A stretch of 64,000 nt of DNA from DATJLY01 sp963773665 (lineage in GTDB: Bacteria > Pseudomonadota > Alphaproteobacteria > ATCC43930 > CGMCC-115725): positions 372,001 to 436,000 of the forward strand of contig CAVZBZ010000003.1 of NCBI GenBank assembly GCA_963773665.1. Reading direction: 5' to 3'. Of the stretch, positions 42,346-50,055 are shown one piece after another (within the stretch, counting starts at the first letter, position 1; the number at the start of each line of letters is the position of its first letter). The notes under the pieces are model-generated. The model had not been told where the DNA came from. It made no database searches and was given only the letters and a program-made list of their open reading frames with translations. Both the position numbers and the translations under genes were made by a program.

Positions 42346-43676
42346 GGCCCGACGAACCGCTCGAGCCAGCCGATATCGTAGGCGCCGTCGATGAAGTCGG
42401 GCGCCGCGATGACGCGCTGCAAAAGCGGGATGGTGGTGTCGATGCCGTCGATCACGAATTCCTCGAGCGCGCGCCGCATGCGCATCAGGCACTCGTTGCG
42501 CTGCGTGCCATGCACGATCAGCTTGGCGACCAGGCTGTCGTAGTGCGGCGGCACGGTGTAGCCCTGGTAGAGCGCGCTGTCGACGCGGATGCCGAGCCCG
42601 CCCGGCGCATGGTAGCGCGTCACGGTACCGGGTGAGGGGACAAAGCTCTGCGGATGCTCGGCATTGACGCGGCACTCGATGGCGTGGCCCGACAGCGCGA
42701 CATTCTCCTGCTTCCAGCCGAGCGGGCTGCCCGCGGCGATGCGGATCTGCTCGCGCACGATGTCGATCCCGCTCACCATCTCCGATACCGGATGCTCGAC
42801 CTGGAGCCGCGCGTTCGTCTCGATGAAGAAGAAGGCGCCGTCGGCGAACAGGAATTCGAGCGTCCCAGCACTCCTGTAGCCGAGCTTCGCCATGGCGGAT
42901 GCGGCGCCCTCGCAGAGCCGCCGGCGCTCCTCGGGATTGAGCGCGGGCGACGGCGTCTCCTCGATGAGTTTTTGGTGCTTCCTCTGGATCGAGCAGTCGC
43001 GCTCGCCCAGATGGATGACGTTGCCCGCGCCGTCGCCCAGCACCTGCACCTCGATATGGCGCGGCCGCTCGAGAAACCGTTCGAGATAGACCGAGCCGTC
43101 GCCGAAATAGGATTTTGCCTCGGACGAGGCGAGCGTCAGCAGAGGCCCGAGCTCCGCTTCCTCGCGCACAAGCCGCATGCCGCGCCCGCCGCCGCCCGCC
43201 GCGGCCTTGATGAGCAGCGGGTAGCCGATGCGCCGCGCCTCCGCCTCGGCCGCGGCGAGATCGGCAAGCGCGGGCGAGCCCGGCACGACCGCGAGCCCCA
43301 GCGCTTCGGCCGCCTGGCGCGCCGCCACCTTGTCGCCCATGAGGCGCAGATGCTCGGGCGAAGGCCCGATGAAGGCGAGCCCGTGCTCCTCGACCATCGC
43401 CGCGAAGTCGGCATTCTCGGAAAGGAATCCGACGCCGGGATGGATCGCGTCGGCGCCGGTGATCGCCGCCGCCGACAGGATCGCCGGAATGTTGAGATAG
43501 CTCGCGCGCGCCGGCGGCGGGCCGATGCACACGCTCTCGTCGGCAAGCCGCACATGCATGGCGTTGGCGTCCGCGGTCGAGTGCACGGCGACGGTGCGGA
43601 TGCCCATCTCGCGGCAGGCGCGATGGATGCGCAGCGCGATCTCGCCGCGATTGGCGATCAGGACCTTTTCGAACAT
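42342..43676 (-). CDS. accC: Acetyl-CoA carboxylase biotin carboxylase subunit
   Basis: A 444-residue ATP-grasp enzyme that carboxylates biotin on AccB. Visible are FEKVLIANRGEIALRIHRAC, GADAIHPGVGFLSENADFAA, the ATP loop KAAAGGGGRGMRLVREE, and EFLFADGAFFFIETNARLQVEH with catalytic Glu and Asn. Its start is five bases after the accB stop, and its stop overlaps aat. It works on fatty acid synthesis. Confidence 0.97.
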   Translation of the reverse strand: MFEKVLIANRGEIALRIHRACREMGIRTVAVHSTADANAMHVRLADESVCIGPPPARASYLNIPAILSAAAITGADAIHPGVGFLSENADFAAMVEEHGLAFIGPSPEHLRLMGDKVAARQAAEALGLAVVPGSPALADLAAAEAEARRIGYPLLIKAAAGGGGRGMRLVREEAELGPLLTLASSEAKSYFGDGSVYLERFLERPRHIEVQVLGDGAGNVIHLGERDCSIQRKHQKLIEETPSPALNPEERRRLCEGAASAMAKLGYRSAGTLEFLFADGAFFFIETNARLQVEHPVSEMVSGIDIVREQIRIAAGSPLGWKQENVALSGHAIECRVNAEHPQSFVPSPGTVTRYHAPGGLGIRVDSALYQGYTVPPHYDSLVAKLIVHGTQRNECLMRMRRALEEFVIDGIDTTIPLLQRVIAAPDFIDGAYDIGWLERFVGP

Positions 43677-43680
43677 CGCG

Positions 43681-44115
43681 TCAGTCGAGCACCAGAAGCA
43701 CCTGGCCGTATTCGACCGGTGCGCCGTCCGTCACGAGGACGCGGCCGACGCGGCCGGCGCGCGGCGCGTGAATCTGATTCATCACTTTCATCGCTTCGAC
43801 GAGAAGCAGGACCTGGCCCTCGCGGACATTGTCGCCGACCGCGACGAAGGGCGTAGCACCCGGCTGCGGCGCGAGATAGGCCGTCCCCACCATCGGCGAT
43901 TTCACGGCGCCTTGGAGCTCCGCCTCGGCGGGCTCGCGCGGCGCCGGCGTCGCCACGGGCGCAACCGGCGCTGGCGTCACCGGCGCTCCGCCGCGCGCCA
44001 CCCGGATGCGCAGCTCGCCGACCGCGTATTCGATCTCGCTGAGCCCCGTCTCGTCGAGCAGCGCCGCCAGCGCGCGGACGAGATCGCCATCGATCTTTGG
44101 CTCGCTCTTCGCCAT
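43681..44115 (-). CDS. accB: Biotin carboxyl carrier protein of acetyl-CoA carboxylase
   Basis: A 144-residue carrier. The C-terminal lipoyl-like domain has LLLVEAMKVMNQIHAPRAGR, with biotinylation at the Lys of EAMKVM. A Pro/Ala-rich linker (GGAPVTPAPVAPVATPAP) joins it to the N-terminal helix LVRALAALLDETGLSEIEYA. The ATG at 44115 is used; an in-frame GTG just upstream is possible. Biotin comes from the bioA/bioB pathway at the left end. Confidence 0.95.
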   Translation of the reverse strand: MAKSEPKIDGDLVRALAALLDETGLSEIEYAVGELRIRVARGGAPVTPAPVAPVATPAPREPAEAELQGAVKSPMVGTAYLAPQPGATPFVAVGDNVREGQVLLLVEAMKVMNQIHAPRAGRVGRVLVTDGAPVEYGQVLLVLD

Positions 44116-44130
44116 CACCGGGATCGCGCG

Positions 44131-44586
44131 TCAGCCGCGCGCGGATTCGACGAGCACGCGCGCCATCGCCTCGAGCGCGAGCACATAGCCGTGGCTGCCG
44201 AAGCCCGCGATCACTCCGGTCGCGGCCTGGCTGACATAGGAGCGGTGCCGGAACGGCTCGCGCCGGTGGATATTGGAAATATGCACCTCGATCACCGGCA
44301 GGTCGGCCGCGCGCAGCGCGTCGAGGATCGCGACCGAGGTGTGGGTGTAGCCGCCGGGATTGATGATGATGCCGTGCGCGTTCTCGCGCGCCTCCTGGAT
44401 CCAGTCGACAAGCTGGCCCTCGTGATTGGACTGGCGGAATTCGATCGCGAGGCCGAGCGCCGCCGCGCGCTCGAGACAGGCCTCCTCGATGTCGGCCAAG
44501 GTTTCCGAGCCGTAGATCTGCGGCTCGCGCACGCCGAGCAGGTTGAGGTTGGGACCGTTCAGAATGAGGATGGTGGCGCCGTTCAA
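44131..44586 (-). CDS. aroQ: Type II 3-dehydroquinate dehydratase
   Basis: A 151-residue dodecameric dehydratase of the shikimate pathway. The lid Tyr and flavodoxin-like fold are visible in TILILNGPNLNLLGVREPQ, the catalytic Tyr-Arg region follows, FRQSNHEGQLVDWIQEARE is conserved, IINPGGYTHTSVAILDAL carries the Asn, and VHISNIHRREPFRHRSYVS carries the His. It heads the aroQ-accB-accC-aat operon. Confidence 0.97.
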   Translation of the reverse strand: MNGATILILNGPNLNLLGVREPQIYGSETLADIEEACLERAAALGLAIEFRQSNHEGQLVDWIQEARENAHGIIINPGGYTHTSVAILDALRAADLPVIEVHISNIHRREPFRHRSYVSQAATGVIAGFGSHGYVLALEAMARVLVESARG

Positions 44587-44657
44587 ATCATCGCTCCCGC
44601 GCCGCTGCGTGGCCGGAAGACTTATAGCACGGGCGCGCCGAAGCGGAAAACGCGCGC

Positions 44658-45146
44658 TCAGTCCTCGATGCCGGACCCTGCGCCTGCGATCCGGGTTTCG
44701 AGCTTGGAGATGGCCGCCTCGAACGCCGCGCGCTCGTCGGCATCGAGCGCTTGGAGCAATTCGCGCTCGACCGCAAGCGCGCGCGGCACGATCTGGCGAT
44801 AGACGTTATGGCCGCTCGCGGTGAGGTCGAGAATGGCGCGGCGGCGGTCCAAAGGATCGGTCCGCCGCGTGATGTAGTTGAGTTCCAGGAGCCGCGTCAC
44901 CGCCCGGCTCACGCGCACCTTGTCCATCGCCGTGCGCTCGACCACGCTGTTGGCGGTCATGGCGCCGAACCGGCCGAGCACCGCGAGCGTGCGCCATTCC
45001 GGCGCCGAAACATTGAAGCGGCGGGCATAGACGCCCGCCACCGCCCTGGTCATGCGGTTGGCGAGAACCGACAGCCGGAAGGGCACGAATCGTTCGAGGA
45101 CGAACATGCCCTCCGTCGCGAGCGTGCCCCTGGGAATCGACTTCAT
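44658..45146 (-). CDS. MarR-family transcriptional regulator
   Basis: A 162-residue winged-helix regulator. The HTH lies in FNVSAPEWRTLAVLGRFGAM and VVERTAMDKVRVSRAVTRLL, and the wing is RRTDPLDRRRAILDLTASG. It is divergent from the maleylacetoacetate-isomerase gene, so it probably controls that gene and itself through the 67-base gap, which contains an inverted repeat. The ligand is unknown; MarR proteins of this kind often sense aromatic acids. A later in-frame ATG (13 codons on) is an alternative start. Confidence 0.85.
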   Translation of the reverse strand: MKSIPRGTLATEGMFVLERFVPFRLSVLANRMTRAVAGVYARRFNVSAPEWRTLAVLGRFGAMTANSVVERTAMDKVRVSRAVTRLLELNYITRRTDPLDRRRAILDLTASGHNVYRQIVPRALAVERELLQALDADERAAFEAAISKLETRIAGAGSGIED

Positions 45147-45161
45147 TAACGACAAAATGTG

Positions 45162-45186
45162 CCCCTTAAGTGTTACCGTCAAGGGG
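45162..45186. promoter_or_regulatory. Candidate MarR operator between marR-type gene and maiA
   Basis: CCCCTT and AAGGGG form an inverted repeat with 13 bases between (45162-45167 and 45181-45186), inside the 67-base divergent gap. Its place and symmetry fit a MarR dimer site; binding is inferred. Confidence 0.4.
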
Positions 45187-45213
45187 ATTCAACGGGTGAG
45201 AAAAGGGGGCGCC

Positions 45214-45855
45214 ATGAAGCTCTATAGTTTCCATCGCTCGTCGGCGGCGTTCCGCGTGCGCATCGCGCTCAATCTCAAGGGCCTCGCCTACGAGCAGCAG
45301 GGGGTTCACCTGCGCAAGAACGAGCAGCGGCGCGAGGATTATCTTGCGCGCAACCCGCAAGGCCTCGTGCCGACGCTCGAGGACGGCGCCGAGGTGCTGA
45401 CGCAATCGCTCGCCATCATCGAGTATCTCGACGAGACGCATCCCGCGCCGCCGCTTTTGCCGAAGGATGCCTCCGGCCGCGCGCGCGTGCGCTCCTTGGC
45501 GCAGACGATCGCCTGCGACATCCATCCGATCGACAATCTCCGCGTGCTGCGCTACCTCGCAAACCCCTTGGGCCATGACGACAAGGCGGTCGAGGCCTGG
45601 TTCAATCACTGGATCGCGTTGGGATTCGGGGGGATCGAGCGCGTGCTGGCGGGCGACGGCAAGGCGGGCGCGTACTGCCACGGCGACGCGCCGACGCTTG
45701 CCGACCTCTGCCTCGTGCCGCAGGTGTTCAACGCGCAGCGCTATCCGAGCTTCGATTTCAAGCCCTATCCGGCGATCATGCGCATCTTCGCCGCCTGCAT
45801 GAAGCTCGACGCATTCGAGCGCGCGCGGCCGGAGAAGCAGCCCGACGCCGAATAG
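45214..45855 (+). CDS. maiA: Maleylacetoacetate isomerase (zeta-class GST)
   Basis: A 213-residue glutathione transferase of the zeta class. The glutathione-site motif SSAAFRVRIALNLKGL is at the N-terminus, then LVPTLEDGAEVLTQSLAIIE and YLDETHPAPPLLP. The C-terminal domain has LAQTIACDIHPIDNLRVLRY. It converts maleylacetoacetate to fumarylacetoacetate in tyrosine/homogentisate breakdown. A fumarylacetoacetate-hydrolase family protein is 6 kb upstream, but there is no direct operon link. A divergent MarR gene suggests regulation. Confidence 0.92.
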   Translation: MKLYSFHRSSAAFRVRIALNLKGLAYEQQGVHLRKNEQRREDYLARNPQGLVPTLEDGAEVLTQSLAIIEYLDETHPAPPLLPKDASGRARVRSLAQTIACDIHPIDNLRVLRYLANPLGHDDKAVEAWFNHWIALGFGGIERVLAGDGKAGAYCHGDAPTLADLCLVPQVFNAQRYPSFDFKPYPAIMRIFAACMKLDAFERARPEKQPDAE

Positions 45856-45860
45856 CCCGC

Positions 45861-48132
45861 TCAGGCGAGCCGGGAAAAGCGCAGCCGCAGGGCGTTCGAG
45901 ATCACCGAGACCGAACTCAGGCTCATCGCCGCCGCGGCGATCATCGGGCTCAGCAGCAGTCCGAACTCCGGATAGAGCACGCCCGCGGCGATCGGGATGC
46001 CGAGCGCGTTGTAGACGAAGGCCAATACCAGATTCTGCCGGATGTTGCGCATGGTGGCGCGGCTCAGGGCGCGCGCCCGCGCGAGGCCGGCGAGATCGCC
46101 TTTGAGCAGCGTGATCCCGGCGCTCGCGATCGCGACATCGGTGCCGGTGCCCATCGCCACGCCGACATCGGCCGCGGCCAAGGCAGGCGCGTCGTTGACG
46201 CCGTCCCCCGCCATCGCCACGACCCGGCCCTCGTCCTTGAGGCGGCGCACGACAAGCTGCTTCGCCTCGGGCAGCACCTCGGCCTCGACCTCGCCGATCC
46301 CGAGTTTTTGCGCCACCGCCTCGGCCGTCGCGCGCGTGTCGCCGGTCAGCATGACGATGCGCACGCCGTCCGCGCGCAGCGCTTCGAGCGCGGCCGCGGT
46401 GGTCGCCTTGATCGGGTCCGCGACCGCGACGATGCCGGCTAACCTCCCTTCCGCGGCGACATACACCACCGTCGCCCCCTCGTGCCGCAGCGTCTCGGCG
46501 CGCGCCTCAATTGCGAATGATCCGGCGCCGATCTCGCGAAGAAGCGTCGCATTGCCAACCGCGACGCGACGGCCCTCGACAAGGCCCGTGACGCCCATGC
46601 CGGTACGCGACGTGAACTCGGTGGCCGGGTTAAGCGCCACGCCGCCCGCTTTCGCGGCGGCGACGATCGCGGCCGCGACCGGATGCTCGCTTGCCGCTTC
46701 GAGGCTCGCGGCGAGCGACAGGAGCAGCGCCTCGTCGAAGCCTGGCATAGTCACAACCGCAGTGACGCGCGGCTTGCCCTCGGTCAGCGTCCCGGTCTTG
46801 TCGACGACGAGCGTATCGACCTTTTCGAGCCGCTCGAGCGCCTCGGCATTCTTGATGAGGACGCCCGCCTTGGCGCCCCGTCCGACGCCGACCATGATCG
46901 ACATCGGCGTGGCCAGCCCCAAGGCGCACGGGCAGGCGATGATGAGCACCGAAACCGCCGCGACGAGCGCATAGCCGAGCGCCGGCGGCGGGCCCCACGC
47001 CGCCCACGCGGCGAATGCCAGGACCGCGACGATGACGACCGCCGGCACGAACCACGCAGCGACCGCGTCGGCGAGACGCTGGATCGGCGCGCGGCTCCGC
47101 TGCGCGTCGGCCACCATGCGCACGATGCGCGCGAGCATGGTGTCGGAGCCCACCTTCTCGGCGCGCATGACGAGCGCGCCGGTGCCGTTGATGGTGCCGC
47201 CGATCACCTTGGCGCCCGGCGCTTTCTCGGCCGGCATCGCTTCGCCCGTCACCAGCGCCTCGTCAACCGCGCTCTTGCCTTCGAGCACGACGCCGTCCAC
47301 GGGAATGCTTTCGCCCGGCCGCACGCGGAGCCGCTCGCCGGCAAGGATGTGCGCGATCGGCACCTCGTCCTCGCGCCCGTCGGCGGCGATGCGCCGCGCC
47401 GTCTTCGGCGCCAGATCCATGAGCGCGCGGATCGCGCCCCCGGTGCGCTCGCGCGCGCGCAATTCCAGCACCTGTCCCAACAGCACGAGCACGACGATCA
47501 CGGCTGCCGAATTCGTAATAAACGTCGCCGCTGCCCCCCGGAAAGAGTCCCGGCGCCAAGGTTGCCGCGACGCTCTCGCCATAGGCGATCGCGACGCCGA
47601 GCCCGATCAGGCTGAACATGTTGAGCGCGCAGTTTTTCACCGATGCCGCGGCGCGCGCGAAGAACGGCCACCCCGCCCACAGCACGATCGGCGAAGCGAG
47701 CGCCAGCTCGACCCAGTGCGCGACGCCAGGTGAAAAGAGACCGCCCATCTCGATCGCGACGAGCGGGACGGCGAGCGCGGCGCTCGCCCAAAAACGCCGC
47801 GTTATGTCCCTGAGCTCGGGGTTTTCTGCCGGAGCAGCGGCGTCCATCGGTTCGAGCGCCATGCCGCAGATCGGGCAGGGGCCCGGCTTTTCCGCCCGCA
47901 CCTCGGGATGCATGGGGCAGGTCCAGAGCGTGCCTTCGGGTGCTGGCGCGGGCGGCGGGGGCGGGGCGAGATAGCGCGCCGGATCGGCCGCGAATTTCTC
48001 GCGGCAGCGCGCGCCGCAGAAGAAATACTCCGTGCCCTCGTGCGTCAGGCAATTCTTCGCCGCAGCCCGATCGACGCTCATGCCGCACACCGGATCGCGG
48101 GCCTTGTGCGTCTCATAACTCATGGAAGTCAT
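45861..48132 (-). CDS. copA: Copper-exporting P1B-type ATPase with YHS and metal-binding N-terminus, apparent frameshift
   Basis: About 756 residues after one frame change. The N-terminus carries a YHS-like motif (DPVCGMSVDRAAAKNCLTHE, YFFCGARCREKF) and a second metal site (TLWTCPMHPEVRAEKPGPCP). Two membrane helix pairs follow up to SGDVYYEF (first frame), then SAAVIVVLVLLGQVLELRAR (second frame). The A-domain has VTGEAMPAEKAPG, then IIACPCALGLATP (the metal-gate CPC), VDKTGTLTEGKPRVTAVV (phosphorylation Asp) and AMAGDGVNDAPALAAADVG. The frames join at about 47509-47514 (GAATTC), one base too long. Either ATG at 48132 or 48123 can start it. Confidence 0.93.
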
Positions 48133-48160
48133 ATTGCGGTCGGAGACCGCAAAAGCAAAC

Positions 48161-48182
48161 GGGCCGCACCAGGGCGCGGCCC
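48161..48182 (-). terminator. Rho-independent terminator of groES
   Basis: On the minus strand GGGCCGC pairs with GCGGCCC around eight bases and is followed by GTTTGCTTTT. It lies 23 bases after the groES stop, so most groES transcripts should end here, before copA. Confidence 0.8.
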
Positions 48183-48204
48183 GCGGTCGAAGCGGCGCGG
48201 AGCG

Positions 48205-48495
48205 TCAGCGGCCCAGCACGCCCATGATGTCGCCTTCCTTCATGATCATCAGCTCCTGGCCGTCGATCTTGACCTCGGTGCCCGACCATTTGCCGAACAG
48301 CACGCGGTCGCCGACCTTGACGTCGAGCGCATGGAGCTTGCCGTCGTCGCCCCTCGTGCCGGGCCCGACCGCGACGATCTCGCCCTCCTGCGGCTTTTCC
48401 TTGGCCGTGTCGGGAATGATGATGCCGCCTTTGGTCTTTTCCTCCTCGGCCACGCGCTTAACCGCGACGCGGTCGTGCAAGGGACGGAATTTCAT
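48205..48495 (-). CDS. groES: Co-chaperonin GroES
   Basis: A 96-residue cap protein for GroEL. Family marks are MKFRPLHDRVAVKRVAEEEK, TKGGIIIPDTAKEKPQEGEI (mobile loop that docks GroEL) and RVLFGKWSGTEVKIDGQELM. GGAG precedes the ATG. No groEL follows: a terminator and copA come next. The start is only 29 bases after a tRNA-Val gene on the same strand, so it is probably transcribed from the tRNA promoter. Confidence 0.96.
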   Translation of the reverse strand: MKFRPLHDRVAVKRVAEEEKTKGGIIIPDTAKEKPQEGEIVAVGPGTRGDDGKLHALDVKVGDRVLFGKWSGTEVKIDGQELMIMKEGDIMGVLGR

Positions 48496-48524
48496 CGCTT
48501 TTCTCCTGCCAAGGATGCGGGGAA

Positions 48525-48599
48525 TGGTGGGCGCGGTAAGGATTGAACTTACGACCCCCGCGGTGTGAACACGGTGCTCTCCCACTGAGCTACGCGCCC
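48525..48599 (-). tRNA. tRNA-Val (anticodon CAC)
   Basis: A full cloverleaf on the minus strand. The acceptor stem is GGGCGCG with CGCGCCC, followed by the encoded ACCA. The D arm contains GCTCAGTGGGAGAGC. The anticodon stem CCGTG/CGCGG closes the loop TTCACAC with anticodon CAC (reads GUG). The T arm is GTAAG-TTCAATC-CTTAC. Length is 75 bases including CCA. Confidence 0.95.
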
Positions 48600-48610
48600 G
48601 CGGGTCGGGG

Positions 48611-48639
48611 ATTTAGGCCGCAAGGCGGCCCAGTGTCAA
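48611..48639 (-). promoter_or_regulatory. Promoter of tRNA-Val and probably groES
   Basis: On the minus strand a perfect TTGACA (48634-48639) is followed after 17 bases by CTAAAT (48611-48616). The start point would then fall just before the tRNA at 48599. No CIRCE heat-shock inverted repeat is visible in this region. Confidence 0.7.
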
Positions 48640-48698
48640 GCCGCCGCAGGGTCCGAAAAGGATCGCTCATCCTGTGGAAATCGTTCATACTTGCCGCC

Positions 48699-50054
48699 AT
48701 GACCAATTCGCGCTTGGCCGTCCTCGTGCTCGCCGCCGGCAAGGGCACGCGGATGCGCTCGAGCCGCCCCAAAGTGCTGCACGCGATCGCCAGCCGGCCG
48801 ATGATCGAGCACGTGCTGGCCGCGGCGGCGTCGCTTGCGCCATCGCGCACCGTGGTCGTGCTCGCGCCCGGCATGGACGAGGTCGCAGCCGCGGTGGCGC
48901 CCGCCGAGACCGTGATCCAGCGCGAGCAGCGCGGCACCGCGCATGCGGTGCTCGCCACGAAGAAAGCGCTCGAAGGATTCGCCGGCGACGTGCTCGTGCT
49001 CTATGGCGACGCGCCGCTCGTGACGACGGCGACGCTTCAGGCGCTCCTCGCCGAGCGCCGCCGCGCGCCCAAGGCCGCCGTCGCAGTGCTCGGCATGCGG
49101 CTCGCGGATCCGGCGCATTACGGCCGGCTCGTCACCGCGCCTGACGGCACGCTCGCCGCGATCGTCGAGGCCGCGGACGCCTCGCCCGCCGAGCGCGCGA
49201 TCGACCTGTGCAATTCCGGCGTCATGGCGCTCGACGGCAAGGAGCTGTTCGCGCTTCTGGACGGCATCGGCGCCAACAACGCGAAGGGCGAGCATTATCT
49301 TACGGACATCGTCGCGGCGGCGCGTGCGAAAAACCTCGTCTGCCGCGCCATCGAGGGTCCGGCGGACGAGCTCTTGGGCGTCAACAGCCGCGCCGATCTC
49401 GCCGCCGCCGAAGCGCTGATGCAGCGGCGCCTGCGCGCGCGCGCGATGGAGCAAGGCGTCACGTTCGTGGCGCCCGAGACGGTGTTCCTCGCGGCCGACA
49501 CGAAGATCGGCCGCGACAGCGTCGTCGGCCCCTTCGTCGTGTTCGGGCCTGGTGTCACGGTCGGCGAGAGCGTGCAGATCCCGGCCTTCTGCCACATGGT
49601 CGAAGCGCGCGTCGGCGACCGCGCCAGCATCGGCCCGTTCGCGCGCCTGCGGCCTGGTGCCGAGCTCGGCCCCGAGGTCCATCTCGGCAATTTCGTCGAG
49701 GTCAAGAATTCGCGCCTCGGCCGCGGCGCCAAGGCAAACCATTTGGCCTATATCGGCGACGCCACTATCGGCGCGGGCTCCAACATCGGCGCCGGCGCCA
49801 TCACCTGCAATTACGACGGCATCGAGAAATTCCGCACCGAGATCGGCGAAAGCGTGTTCGTCGGCACCAACGTCTCGCTCGTGGCGCCGGTCGCGGTCGG
49901 CGACGGCGCCTTCATCGCTGCCGGCAGCGTCATCACCGGCGACGTGCCGGCCGACGCCATGGCGATCGCGCGCGGCCAGCAGGTGACGAAGCCGGGCCGC
50001 GCCAAGGAATGGCGCGAGCAGCGCCGCAAGACCAAGGACCGCGGCAGAAACTGA
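48699..50054 (+). CDS. glmU: Bifunctional GlmU: N-acetylglucosamine-1-phosphate uridyltransferase and glucosamine-1-phosphate acetyltransferase
   Basis: A 451-residue protein that makes UDP-GlcNAc. The N-terminal uridyltransferase has LAVLVLAAGKGTRMRSSRPK and VLVLYGDAPLVTTATLQAL. The C-terminal left-handed beta-helix has GPFARLRPGAELGPEVHLGN, VEVKNSRLGRGAKANHLAYI and GAGAITCNYDGIEKF. The ATG at 48699 gives the family start; longer in-frame extension would run back into the tRNA gene. glmS follows one base later. Confidence 0.97.
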   Translation: MTNSRLAVLVLAAGKGTRMRSSRPKVLHAIASRPMIEHVLAAAASLAPSRTVVVLAPGMDEVAAAVAPAETVIQREQRGTAHAVLATKKALEGFAGDVLVLYGDAPLVTTATLQALLAERRRAPKAAVAVLGMRLADPAHYGRLVTAPDGTLAAIVEAADASPAERAIDLCNSGVMALDGKELFALLDGIGANNAKGEHYLTDIVAAARAKNLVCRAIEGPADELLGVNSRADLAAAEALMQRRLRARAMEQGVTFVAPETVFLAADTKIGRDSVVGPFVVFGPGVTVGESVQIPAFCHMVEARVGDRASIGPFARLRPGAELGPEVHLGNFVEVKNSRLGRGAKANHLAYIGDATIGAGSNIGAGAITCNYDGIEKFRTEIGESVFVGTNVSLVAPVAVGDGAFIAAGSVITGDVPADAMAIARGQQVTKPGRAKEWREQRRKTKDRGRN

Positions 50055-50055
50055 G

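Noticed and set aside
38490..45855. A homogentisate operon from the FAH-family gene and maiA
   Set aside because: They are over 6 kb apart, with lipid and complex I genes between, and the FAH-family protein is of a general type. No hmgA or hppD is present.
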